Of a stretch of DNA of 64,000 nucleotides, positions 11,206 to 23,690 are shown piece after piece (within the stretch, counting starts at the first letter, position 1; the number at the start of each line of letters is the position of its first letter). The stretch covers positions 1-64,000 of the forward strand of contig MSED01000008.1 of NCBI GenBank assembly GCA_002099365.1, given 5' to 3'. The notes below the pieces were generated by a model. It was not told where the DNA came from. It ran no database searches and worked only from the letters and a program-made list of their open reading frames with translations. The position numbers and the translations under genes are program-made. The DNA comes from Phialophora verrucosa. Lineage: Eukaryota > Ascomycota > Eurotiomycetes > Chaetothyriales > Herpotrichiellaceae.

Positions 11206-14200
11206 ATAAAGTTCTAACTAGTTTATTAGAGTTAGCTATATTAAGATCTTATAAATCTTAAACTATTATAAATATTATCTATCCCGATTATAGATATACC
11301 TAACTATCTTAATCCCTTATATATAGAGCTATAGCTTTTATCTAGCTATAGTAGCACTAGTAAACTTAAGATTAAATAGTACTATATCTAGATTTATTAG
11401 ATATTCTAGTATATATAAATATACTTAAGGAATTATCTCTAGTTACTAATAGTTACTCTTTAGTTCTTTTATATTAATATTATTTAGGAATAGCCGAGTA
11501 GCTTTTAGTATCTATTCCTTTAGAATTTAGTTTATAATCTATACGAATTACGCTATAGAATTTATTATACTCTATAAGAGTATTATATAATAAATAAGTC
11601 TAATTAAAGTATAAATCCCTATTAAATCTCGGCTCTCTCTTATAAATTTAATTTAGTTATAACTCGAGAGCTAATCTAATAAGAAGGTTATTTATATTCC
11701 GCCGAACTCTTCCGCGAAATTATTAACTAAAGGAGATAGATTTATATCTTAAATTATTACTTAATTAATATTTTATATTATAATTACTAATTAATACTCC
11801 TTAAGCTTCTTTTTCTTAACTAGAAAGAATAAGTTTTAGTATAATTTATATCTTAGTTTAAAGAGATTTAAGTTAATCTTCTCCTTTATTAATATAATTA
11901 CTATTAGCTTAAGTACTTTCAGAATAAAGAAGCTCTTTATCTACTATAAGATATATAAAATAATCCTTATTATCTATAAAGATACTACTTTACGATAAAT
12001 CCGCCCGATTTCTTTAAGGTCTTAAGCTAAAGCTCCTTCGCGGTTATATAGAATCTCTATAAGGATCTCCTTCTTATTAGATGTTAGATTAAGTTTAATA
12101 ACTAGTTTCTTTAGATATTCGGGCGTTAAGTATTACCCTTAAGGAAATCTAGTAAGGCGTAAACTTATCTAATCCGAGAATATATATAGCCGGCCGTTAT
12201 AGATAGCTATTACCTACTCCCGTACCCTTATACGCTAGTTTAAGAGTCTACTAGGCGTTAAACTATTCTAGAAATCTAAATTAATAGATTTTACCTTATT
12301 AGTCTTCTACTTATATAAGATATTTATATAAACTTCTAAAGGCTTCCTAGATTAATATTATTTATAATATTATTTATTCTTTAAGTCTTATATTATAACT
12401 TCTTTATTAAATAATCTTAAGGACTTTACTAGTTATTAATTATCTTTAATATTAAAAGATTAAGCCTAAAAGTATATTTTATTAAATTTATCGTCGCTTA
12501 GATTATAAGTATCTAAGGCGGAGATTAAAGTATTATTCTTATCTACCTTAAAGTTAATTACTTACGCTCTCCCTTAATTTCGTCGAGCCCTAACTAAAGC
12601 GAGTATAGGTCTTTTTATCTCTTTATACTTACTTAGCCTTTTAAAGTAGATATATATATAAGCTTAACTATTAATTTTATTATTATATTATTACTAAAAT
12701 CCGAAGCTAACTATATAAGAAGCTAAAGCCGCTTCCTATTAAAGCTATCTATTAAACTTATAATATATATATTATTATCTTTCTCTTAAACTAAACCTTA
12801 AGTAGCCTTCTAGAATAGTTTACTTAAAATAAAGCGATATATCGGATCTATAATATCTATTATATAAATATTAGTTAAGACTTTAATATCGGCGATATTA
12901 ACTACTATATCTTTAATTATATCTATAAAATCTTCTTAATCTCCGTTAAATCCTATAATATTATAGATAAACTTTATCTTTCGTATAAGTTAAGATAATC
13001 CCCGGTCTTTAACTAAACCTAAGGATATTAAATTAATCTCCGCTTTAGTATTTAGTAATAAATCTTTATACTACCCCCGTATCTTTACCGGTAAATAGAG
13101 GCAGCTATTATAATATAATCGCGGACGCGTTAAACGGTCCTTATTAAAGCTTATCTATACTATATTAACTCTTATAATAAGTCCTTCTTAAATTTATATT
13201 ATTCTAACTTATAAAGAATATATCTAATAAATTAATTCTTACCTACCTTTATTATAGTGTTAATACTTATAAGAAAACTATTTATCGCGTACTTCTTTCG
13301 TTAACAGCAGGTCCTATAATCGAATAGTTACCTCTTAACCTAGCAGCTAGTTAATAATTCTCCCGGCACTATTTAAATCTTATAAGAGTATCTTCTAAAG
13401 AGGCTTAGGACTAGATAATCTATATTACGTCTCCTTTATAATATATAAGCGCTATAAAACTCGCCTTAGGTATATATATTTATTATTATTATCTATCTTA
13501 GTATCTTCTAATTATAGGTTATATATTCGGTTATCCTATATATTATATAGAGTTATTAGCGGCCTTTAATTAGTCGACTATTCTAGCGTAAAAATATTAT
13601 TTATAATACTATTAAAGATAATCTCTCTATTCGGTCTTATTTATTATATTATATAATATCGCTAACTATCTATAATAAACTTATATATATTAGTCTAAGG
13701 GTACTTCGCTTATATATATCCTCCTTACTACAGTACCGGTCGCTTCCTAAGAGCGTTAATATAAATATTAGTCTTTAGCTAGTTAATATAAATTCCTTTT
13801 AGCCTAGCTAGCTTCGGTATATATAAATTATCTTTTAAGTCTTCTAATATATTATAATTTAGCTTTAATTTAACCGCTTAAATAAGGTTTATCCTTACTA
13901 AGGGAGGCTTTAGATCCTCTTTCTTTATACTATATAGCTATCCGAAAGAGATACTAGTATACTTATCGATCTTATATATAATCTATTCTAGATATTTAGG
14001 CTTCGTCTCTTTCTATAGAATTAGTAGTACTAATAAGGGCCGGTCTTAACCGCGAAACCTCTTTAGTATAATCTTATAATCTAAGTTAAGATATAATACG
14101 TTAATAGCTTTTTAATATACTTATTATAAATCTTTATATAATATATAGCCTTATTAATTATAAAGAAAGTAGCTCTCTTTAGTAGTACTTATATTTAACT

Positions 14201-16120
14201 TACGCCGACTAGATTATCTTTTAGTATAGTACTATAGATTACTACTAAACCTTACTAACCGTTCTTAGAAAGAAGGTCCCTAAGAAGGTTAGATCGCTTT
14301 TAGAGAAACTCCCCTTAAGGCTTTAATTAATCTATTTATAAAGTTAGAAGTAATTATATTACGCGTTTAGATTAGTAAAGTAAGCGCTCCTATTAGTTAA
14401 GTTAGTTTATCTACTAAGGATATAGTAGTTCCTAAGGTTATAGGCTTTATTAACTACGCTTATATATTCTCTTTAGTCTTTACAGCTATACTATCTAATT
14501 AATCTTTTTAATATTTATCTTCTTAAGCTTTCTCCTTTTAGAATATAGAAGGTTAAGTCTCTTTCTTATATACTAGATCTTAATATTTCTTATTTAGTAT
14601 ACCTTATATAAACTTACTAGTTTTATTATTAACTTCTTATAAGTCTCTTACTTATTCCTAGTACTTCTAGAAGTTTAAGTTCTCTAACTTCTTATCTAGT
14701 AAGTTCTACTTCTTCCGAATCTTATCTATATATACCTTTAGTAGTCTAGAGAGGAAAAGATAATAATAAGTATAGTTAATCTCTACTTTATTATTAATTA
14801 AATACTTTATAGCCTTATAAAACTAATAAAGATATAAATTAAGGTTTTAAAACTTATTATAATAATATCTTAAAAATATATAAAGATAGTATATATTTAT
14901 TATTTACTATATTTTATTTTAATTTTTATATTTATCTAAAACTCTCTCTTTAAACTTTACTTAATCTATTTTATTATACTTTATAAGCTCTTTATACCTC
15001 TCTTTCTCTATTTTTAATATAAAATATATAGATCTTTAGATACGCTCTTTACTATTTATTACTTAATTATATCTATATAACTCTTTAAACTTTTCGAAGA
15101 AAATAGTTATATTCCTTTTATTAAAGTATAGTAAATTATTACTCTTATCTAAGCTCTAAGGTATCTCTCTTATAGATATTACTATAGGAGGAGTATATAC
15201 TAACGGTATTAAGATTTCCGGCGTTAATAATCCTTATATAATATCGCTCGCCGCGATAAATAATACTACCTTTCCCTTTCTATTCGAGGCTCTAAATAAA
15301 GCTATCTTTAGCCCCTTTATTAGTTTAATAAAATATAATAAATATAAGTCTTATCTTCTTAAGTCTTATCTTCTTAAGTAAAGTAATCTAAATTCTAAAT
15401 ATTTATATATTTTATTATTTTTATATATATAAAAGACTATTTCTCTTAATAGTTAATAATTACCGCTTTCTTAAGCGTTTATAAGTAATCTTAGGGTTTT
15501 AAAGAATCTCTTCTCTTAATTTAATTCTAGTAATTTCTATTATTATTTATAATTATTCCTTTATATCCGACTATTAAGTCTCTCTTTATTAAATATAACT
15601 AATACTTTAACACTAGCTCCCCGCTAAATAAATCTCTAATCTCGAGTAGCTTACTCTCCTTAAGAGCTTAAGGGGTATTAGAGTTAACCGTGTTCCTCTC
15701 TTTAAGTACTAGTTATTAGTCTTAAGTCTTTTAGGTAGTTATTTAGTTATTAGTTTCCGCTCTATACAGTAATAGCTAATATATATAGCTAGGACCCTAA
15801 AAGAACACCTTAAGTAGCGGTCTCCTTAAATAGCTAGTATAGTTTATAACCTACGCCCGTATAGCGGGACGGACTTATTTAGCTAGTAATTTAAATAATT
15901 CCCCTATATAGCGGTCCTATATATATAGTTAGCTTCTTTAGTTTTAGTTAATTAGTCGATAGATAAGTAAATAGTTAGTCTAGTCGGTCCTTATCGTTTA
16001 TAGCGTTATATCGTTGTTTTGTCGTTTAGTCGTCTATCCGATCGTCCTACCGCGCGTAGACTTACCCGCGTTATTATAGTCCGAATATTCTTAGGCGAAT
16101 ATTCTTATTAAAGGCACTAA
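11206..16120 (-). other. inner element: expected reverse transcriptase, protease and gag region, not resolved
   Basis: This is the 5' half of the inner element (right side, because it reads on the minus strand). Reverse transcriptase, protease and gag are expected here by analogy. I could not fix domain boundaries in the mutated sequence, and no open frame of useful length remains. Confidence 0.4.
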
Positions 16121-16419
16121 TAAACTAGGGTAAGGCTTTATAGCCTCTAGGTAGAGGGTTATACGGCGGTAGGTACTACCTCTTCGTCCTTAGTATACTA
16201 TATAGTAATAAATAGCTTTATAAGTAATAATATTATATATTTTATTACTTATTATATATATATATATTAAATATATATAACTACTCTACCTATAATATAT
16301 AGCGGAGGTATATAGCTTTACGCTAAGGATTTAACTAATTAGATAGTATAGTTACTTATCTATATATTATATAGGTACGTGCAGCTAATCAGCGCTATAA
16401 GTATTACCGCCCTATTATA
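16121..16419 (-). repeat. inner element LTR, right copy (5' LTR)
   Basis: This 299-bp LTR begins TAAACTAGGG and ends CTATTATA, matching 4723-5021 over its full length. TTAG follows at 16420-16423 and matches 4719-4722. Confidence 0.87.
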
Positions 16420-16423
16420 TTAG

Positions 16424-16920
16424 TTTCTAGTAAGGCTTCCCTTTCTAGGTTAAAGATAATAAGGATAAGTACACTAGTAAGGCGCCTCTTAATCTCCTTA
16501 AAGGATCCTTACTCTTCCGGTCTAAACTGAAAATTTACTTCTTTCTTCGTTAACTTAGTTAATAGTACTATAAGCTTAAAGAACCCTTTAATAAACTGTC
16601 GGTAATAGTTCGCTAGTCCTAAGAATACCTATACTTCCTTAACCGTCTTCAGTTAAGGCTATTCTTTAATAGCTTAGACTTTTACTAGATCTAGTTTTAG
16701 CTATCCTTCTAATATAAGATAGCCTAAGAATATTATCTTCTACTTATAAAACTTATATTTATTAAGTTTAAGCGGTAAATCTATCTACTATAACTTTCTT
16801 ATTACCTTTTTAATATATTCTATATATTCTTTATAAGTATTAAAATAAATTAAAATATTATTTAAGTAAATAAGAATAAAGTCTTCTAAGTACTTCTCTA
16901 GTATATTATTAATAAAGGCT
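16424..16920 (-). pseudogene. outer element pol: reverse transcriptase, decayed
   Basis: The minus strand reads VFLGLANYYRQFIKGF at 16581-16627, a hallmark of Ty3/gypsy reverse transcriptase. About 230 bp upstream in the frame, at 16857-16868, the catalytic YLDD box reads YLNN, followed by ILIY.NTYKEYIE. The D-to-N changes are both single G-to-A changes, so RIP has destroyed the polymerase active site. The frame runs to the insertion point at 16424 and resumes at 4718 on the other side of the inner element. Confidence 0.85.
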
Positions 16921-19900
16921 TAGAATATTATAGGGGTATTAGTTAGTTTAAATAATATAACTAAATATTTATAGACCCTTTAATTTATTTAGAAAGTTAT
17001 CTTTTATTCTTCGCCTTCGGCTATTTATATTTAGTAATAAGTATTCCGTATATTAAGTATAGTAAGCTATTAAGCTCTCCTTAGCTAATTCTATAATTCC
17101 TAAATTAGAGGTATTAAATAGATATTCTTCTTAGTAATCGTATTTAGTAGTCTAAAATTAATATAAGGCCTTAGTATCCTATCTTTCTTATCTACGAAGA
17201 GTACCCTATAGGATATTCTCGGTTTATTATTCTTTTAGATAAAACTCTTAGTTTCTAGATCTTATACGTATTTATATAGAAAGTCGGACTCTTTTTTAGA
17301 TAGTTCCCTTAACTATCCTTTATACGAAGGTTCCTTTACTCCTTTAATAAACTTAATTAAGTAATCCTAAAGTTTATACTTAAGTAGCGCGATAAGTCCT
17401 TCCTACTTCTAGAATAAGTCCTTAAATTCTTTATATTTCGGAGATAACTTATATATCTCTAGTCTAGCTAGAATACGTCTCTTTAGTTATATTTAGATCG
17501 CTTTAATAAGAGCCTTTAGAGGTAATCGATCTTCTATTTTCCTTCTATAACTATATTTTAGAAACTCGATAATTCTCTTTTTTTAATATATTCTCGGGTT
17601 ATAGTTAAATAATTACACTATACCGAGTATTATATTATACTTCGGTAGCGTTATTATATTAAGGGATATTTTTTTATAGTGTTGTCTAATCGCTATAGGT
17701 ACGTCCTATATCTATTCTATAATTATACTAGTATTTCGTTTATTTACTATTAATAGGGCGTATAGCAGTTCTTTCTTTTTAATATATCCGCTTAGCTTCC
17801 TACTTATTTCTCTACTAATATAGTTCTAGTTAGCTCTGTAGTCTATTAAAGCCCTTACCCTTCTTCCTATAAGCTCTACTTTAAAGGTAATATACTCTAT
17901 ATATTACTTTAATAAGATTATATATAGAGTATAAGATCTTCCTCTAAAATAGTTTAACCTCCTTAATTTATCTTTAAGTCGTTTTTTAATAACCTCTAAT
18001 ATATATATCTTTAAGTATCCTAAGAATAGTCTACTTTAAAGCACTCGTCTAGTATTTTAAAAGCTTTAAGGTAAATCTTAGTACTTAGTAAATCTAGATC
18101 TATATAGAAAAGGTGCTTATATCTTAGCTTCCTATAGTGATAACTCGCTAAATACTAGTATAGGAAATATTCTATAATAAATTTATAGTAAAGTTAGTAG
18201 TTTACTATTCTTTCTATTAGTATAGAGGTTTCTATATTCTTTATTATTATTAAGTAGTTCTCGATTTTATAATAAATATATAGGTATTATCTTATTATAT
18301 ACCCTCTATTTTAGTATTTATATCCTTTCTTAATTATTTCCTTAAATACCTCGAGATAAATTCTTATATATCGGTTTAAGGGATTAATATTATAGTAGTA
18401 TTAGTAATTAGCTATTTAGTTATATAAGTATTTATTATCTTTATATAGAAAGCTTCGAGCTATATATATCTTTTTTACTTTATTATTAGTAATTACTTCT
18501 ACTTACTTAATCTCCCTAATTATATAGCCTAGATTTTTCCGCCTCTAGTATATATCTTATATATTCCTTTCCCGCTTTAGTAGTCGACTAACTCGGATTA
18601 TCGTCGGTAAGATATCTTAGTAAATATATATCTCCCTATAGTCCTCGTACTACTTATTAAAGTAGTAGGTTAAGGTAATCTGTTTAAGGTATAGTTATAC
18701 TAGTGCTTTTTCGTTAAAGGCTATATAGATATACTATTTATCTATATATCTCGCTAAGTATAGTTCTCCTATTATTTATATATTAGTAATAATTATAATA
18801 TATTTATCTAATTAGTTAATAATAATAAACTATTATTCCTTTTAGTCGTTATCGAGTCCTAGCGGTAAGTTTTAAGATTAGTTATCTTATTACTCCTCCT
18901 AAACTATTATATCTAAGGTCTATATTATTATCCCCTATACCTAAGTTAATACCTCTTACGGAAGTTTAATTATTATTATTTCTCTAGCTATATAGGTATA
19001 TAGCTATAATTCTTTATAATTTATCCTCTTATAAAACTTTACTATAAATATATAGATATAGATAGTTTCTTATTAGGCTTAAAAACTATATACTAATACC
19101 TTATTAATTCTCCTTATAGATATTTAGGTTCTATATAATAAAGTTTTTCCTAGTATAGTATAATTAATATAATTTCCTCTTTTATTATATAGATAGCGAT
19201 AAACTTAACGGGTTCGCTATTATCGCTTATTATCTAGAAGCTATTATCGTCTCTTTTCTCTTCAGTATCTTATAAGTCTCCTTCTTAGGTAAGAGTTTCC
19301 TAGATCTCTTTAGTCTTCTTATTATATCGGTTCTTCCGTTTCCTAGGCGGCTAAGGAAACTAGCCTAATCCTATTTTCTTAGAATAATACGTAAGGTAAC
19401 TATTATTATAATAAGCGGTCTAAGATAGAGCTATATATTAATTAAATATAGTTTCTTTATATATTTTTATAAAAGCTATTATAGCTTCTCTTAAAGCGAC
19501 TTCCTTTAAGCGGTCCTCTTAGAGTATACTAAGCTCCTTATAAACTTCCTAATATAGGTGCCTCGACTATACTATTATATCTTAACTATTAGTAGTTATT
19601 CGAGTCTTCTCTATAGTATTAGCCTTTTTCGCTATAGAACCGGCTATATTATTATTTATTATTATATATAGTCCTTAAGTCGTTTATTAGTAGTTTTTTA
19701 TATAATATCCGAGTTTTCCGTAAGTATAGTATAGTCCTTCCTTTTCTCGTTAAGCCCTTTATTTATTCTTCTAACCCCTCTTATAGTATTCTCCTTAACC
19801 TTTAATACGATTACCTTTACCCCTTAAAGGTAGGCTTTAATATATAAGATTAAGGTCTATTAGATCCCTATAGTGCTGTCGCCCTTAGAACTAATAGCCC

Positions 19901-20618
19901 CTTCTAGCGTACTTAATTAGGTTACGGCGCCTATTCTATTCTAGTTGTAGTTTATATAATTGATTATTAATCTTAATTATTTTATTTACTATTTACTTAT
20001 AGTCGGTAGATAGATCTATTATCTCTTAACGAACTTATTCCTTAAGTCTATTATAAAAGATTTAAGCGAACGTATCTTTATCTTCTTAATTTAACTTTTT
20101 AATAATCTAGTTAAACTTAAAGTAATAAACTATAGTAGACTCTTATTACTTAATTATATAGATTACTTAGGCCGCTATATATTTATCGTTAATAATCCTA
20201 AAGACTTTACGGATTTAAGTCTTGAACTTAGCGAAGTACTTAAAGTAGGATAGTGTATTAGTGTTAAGTTTAGTATTATCTATATACCCCTTTATAGTAG
20301 GTTTAAACTATATAAATACTAGTCCTTTAAGGTATATTATAGTATATATAACCTTACTAGGTCTATCCTTAAACTTAGTTAGGTTTAGTTTAAATATAAG
20401 CTTAAGTTAGATTAAGAAGGTATTAAGCTAGCTACGTCGTCCGTTAAATAGGTTAACCTTAAGTATATCTTTCCTATTATCTACTCTAGTCCTAGTAAAT
20501 AGACTAATAGTAGAAAGGTTTCTAAAGCTCCCTATAGTTAGCTAATTAACTTTTAGCGACTTAAGTCGGGTACTATTAGATATTCTTTATTATTACTTAT
20601 CGAAATAAGTAGTTAATA
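16921..20618 (-). other. outer element: upstream reverse transcriptase, protease and gag region, not resolved
   Basis: This is the 5' part of the outer element between the readable reverse transcriptase and the 5' LTR. Protease and gag are expected here. A weak zinc-knuckle-like stretch may lie near 19.7 kb, but the cysteine codons are mutated and I would not rely on it. Confidence 0.4.
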
Positions 20619-21077
20619 TATTATAAATCGCTCTATATAAAGTAATACTATAGTTCAAGAGGTTTCTCTTACTAGTAAGGTAATAATATAATATTAGCCT
20701 AAAGTAAAGGTATATAATTATTTATAACGGCGTAAGGTAAAGCAATACTCCTATATCCTAAAGGTAGGGGTCGGAGTATAACTATTATTAACTACGGACC
20801 TTTCCCTACTAGGGACGGCCCGTCCGCTATATAGTTATCTATCCCCTTCGTAGATCTGGCTGGCTTAGCCTAGCTCAGCCGAGCCCGTCGAGCTATACTA
20901 ATCCCCGTAGACTATATGGTTCTACTGGATCACTCCTGAGCCAGGCGGTCCAGGTGATCTAGTCACGTGCCAGCCTTACTAATAAGGCTATATCTTCGCT
21001 ATAGTTTCCTTGTAACTCCGTAGTCTATCGTTATGGCCCTAGCCTAGGCTAGCCGCTTTAAAGGTTAGGTCGTAATA
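20619..21077 (-). repeat. outer element LTR, right copy (5' LTR), least mutated
   Basis: This 459-bp copy matches 1916-2374. Between about 20,860 and 21,030 it keeps many CA and TG dinucleotides (for example in GATCTGGCTGGCTTAGCC) that have become TA in the left copy. It is therefore the best guide to the ancestral LTR. Confidence 0.88.
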
Positions 21078-21082
21078 TCTAA

Positions 21083-21440
21083 TAGCTAAATACTTAAAGA
21101 TACTTAAAATATAGTATAACTATAGTATTAGTAACTCTATTCTAATATAATATAAGCTATAATAAATACCGAGGATTTAGAATATAATAAATTAATTAAA
21201 AGCGAAAAGGAGTTAAAAGCGATTTATCTATTTAATTTATAATAAGAATCTTTACCTTCGCTTATATTATAATTATAGGATTACTCTTAGATTTATAGTT
21301 TAAAGATAAAATTCTATTTACTAATTATAAAGAAGTTTATAAACTTTTAATTATATAAAATATAATAATATAGTATATTAATAGAAAAGAATAAAGTTAA
21401 TATTATATAAAGATATAAATTATAATATTTCTAAATATTT
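21083..21440. other. AT-rich sequence between retroelement and satellite, nothing recognised
   Basis: RIP-like composition without an open frame. I see no LTR edge or satellite period here. Confidence 0.5.
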
Positions 21441-23690
21441 TTTTAATTAATTATTATATTTTCCTTTAAAATTATATAATCTTTAATTATAAAAATTACT
21501 TTATATATATATTAATAATTTAATAATACTTTTATTAAATTATTAAAATTTTAAAGTATTATTAAAGTTTTTATAATATAATATTTTTTATTAAATTATT
21601 ATTATATAATTTTTTAAAATTAATTAAACAATATATATATATAATAAATTTAAATAACTCTTTTATTAAATTCTTAAATCTTTTAAATATTAATAAAGTT
21701 TTATAATATAATATTTTTTTTATTAAATAAATTCTTTATTAGCTTTTAAAACTTAAAATAATCTTTTAAAATTAATAAAAACTATATTATATATATAATA
21801 ATAATATTATAATTCTTTTATTAAATTTTAAATCTTTTAAAGTATTATTAAAGTTATTATAATATATATTTTTTATTAAGTAAATTCTTTTTATCTTTAA
21901 AACTTTAAAGAATATTTTAAATTAATAAAATATTTTATATATATTATAATTTATAATTCTTTTAATTAAATTTTTAAAAGTTTTAAAATTTATTAAAGTT
22001 TTTATTATATAATACTTTTTTATTAAGAAAATTCTTTATTAACTTTAAAACTTAAAATAATCTTTAAAATTAATAAATATATTTTATATATAATAATATT
22101 ATAATCTTTTATTAAATTTTATATCTTTTAAAGTATTATTAAAGTTTTTAAAATATAATATTTTTTTTATTAAGTAAATTCTATATTATCTTTAAAAACT
22201 TTAAGGAATCTTTTAAAATTAATATAAACTATTTATATATATATTAATAATTTAATAATCTTTAACTAAATTCTTAAAAGTTTAAAATATTATTAAAGTT
22301 TTTATATATAATACTTTCTTATTTAAAAAATATTATATTATCTTTTAAAACTTAAAATAATTTTTAAAATTAGTAGAACTATATTATATATATATTAATA
22401 ATTTAATAATTTTTACTAATTTTAAAAGGTTTAAAGTAATATTAAATTTTATAATATAATTTTTTTAATTAATTCTTTAATTATCTTTTAAATTTATTAA
22501 TTTTTAATAATAAATTATAATATAATATATTATAATTTAATAATTTAATTATTTAATATTTAATAATTTATTAATTTATTAATTTATTAATTTATTAATA
22601 TTAATTTATTAATTATTAATTTATTAATTTATTATTATTAATTTATTAATTTATTAATTTATTAATTTATTAATTTATTAATTTTTAAATTTAATTTTAA
22701 ATTAATTTATTAATTATTATTATTAATTTATTAATTAATTTATTTATTAATTTATTAATTTATTAATTTATTAATTATTAATTTATTAATTTATTAATTT
22801 ATTAATTTATTAATTTATTATTTATTAATTATTAATTTATTAATTTATTAATTTATTAATTATTAATTTATTAATTTATTAATTTATTAATTTATTAATT
22901 TATTAATTTATTAATTTATTAATTTATTAATTTATTAATTTATTAATTTATTAATTTATTAATTATTAATTTATTAATTTATTAATTTATTAATTTATTA
23001 TTTATTAATTTATTAAATTATTTATTAATTTATTAATTTATTAATTTATTAATTATTAATTTATTAATTTATTATTTATTAATTTATTAATTTATTAACT
23101 CTTTTATTAAATTAATAAAAGTTTAAAATATTATTAAATTTTTATAATATAATATTTTTTTATTAAGTAAATTCTTTATAATCTTTAAAATTAATAAAAA
23201 CTATATTATATATATAATAATAATTTAATAATTCTTTTACTAAATTTCTTAAATCTTTTAAAGTATTACTAAAGTTTTTAAAATAATAACTTTTTATTAA
23301 GTTATATTTATATTATTCTTTAAAATATTAAGTAATCTTTTAAATTAATAAAAACTATATTATATATATATATAAATTTAAAAATTTTTTACTAAATTCT
23401 TAAAAGTTTTAAAATATTATTAAAGTTTTTATAATATAATACTTTTTTTATTAAGAAAATTCTTTATTATCTTTTAAAACTTTATATAATTTTTTAAAAC
23501 TAATAAAAATTATATTATATATATATTAATAATTTAATAATTTAATAACTCTTTTATTAAATTAATAAAAGTTTCAAAAGATTAAAATTTTTTATAATAT
23601 AATATTTTTTTATTTAAGAAAATTCTTTATTATTTTTTAAAACTTAAAATAATCTTTTATAATTAATATAAAATTATATTATATATAAAG
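21440..23690. repeat. extremely AT-rich satellite, period about 150 bp
   Basis: A degenerate unit recurs in tandem. One landmark is a run of T followed by ATTAAG(T/A)AAATTCT, near 21591, 21720, 21875, 22020, 22170, 22320 and 22465, and again after an 8-bp array near 23160, 23296, 23450 and 23610. Spacing is about 130-160 bp. Each unit also has ATATTATATATAT...AATTTAATAA and AAAGTATTATTAAAGTTTTTATAATATAA-like parts. G and C are only a few percent of bases. No coding potential is seen. Confidence 0.75.
22565..23097. repeat. array of an 8-bp unit (ATTTATTA) inside the satellite
   Basis: About 530 bp are made almost entirely of the unit ATTTATTA in tandem, with occasional shortened units. It interrupts the 150-bp satellite, which resumes on the right. 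The unit resembles a short piece of the satellite (TTTAATAA, TTATTAA), so it may have arisen by slippage within one satellite unit. Confidence 0.85.

Larger units (their letters stand above)
4723..16419 (-). mobile_element. inner Ty3/gypsy LTR retrotransposon (11.7 kb) nested in the outer element
   Basis: Two 299-bp LTRs (4723-5021, 16121-16419) are flanked by the candidate target duplication TTAG (4719-4722, 16420-16423; 4 or 5 bp, since mutation and the local sequence leave the edge ambiguous). A purine tract abuts the left LTR, so the element reads on the minus strand. RNase H and the end of reverse transcriptase are readable at about 10.6-11.2 kb. The insertion lies between adjacent codons of the outer element's RNase H catalytic motif (ET/DASD type). 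At 11.7 kb it is longer than a typical 5-8 kb gypsy element, because of an extra frame between pol and the 3' LTR. Confidence 0.85.
1916..21077 (-). mobile_element. outer Ty3/gypsy LTR retrotransposon, RIP-decayed, interrupted by a second element
   Basis: Two 459-bp LTRs (1916-2374, 20619-21077) bound the element. Candidate 5-bp target duplications are TTTAA (1911-1915) and TCTAA (21078-21082), differing by one RIP-type change. A purine-rich tract on the minus strand abuts the left LTR, so that is the 3' LTR and the element reads on the minus strand. Internal coding remnants agree: an integrase C-terminus near 3.25-3.4 kb, RNase H just left of 4718 and reverse transcriptase right of 16424. 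Removing the inner element leaves about 7.46 kb, a normal gypsy length. Stops and altered catalytic codons make it inactive. Confidence 0.88.

Noticed and set aside
22565..23097. CRISPR-like array
   Set aside because: The unit is 8 bp with no spacers; it is a microsatellite.
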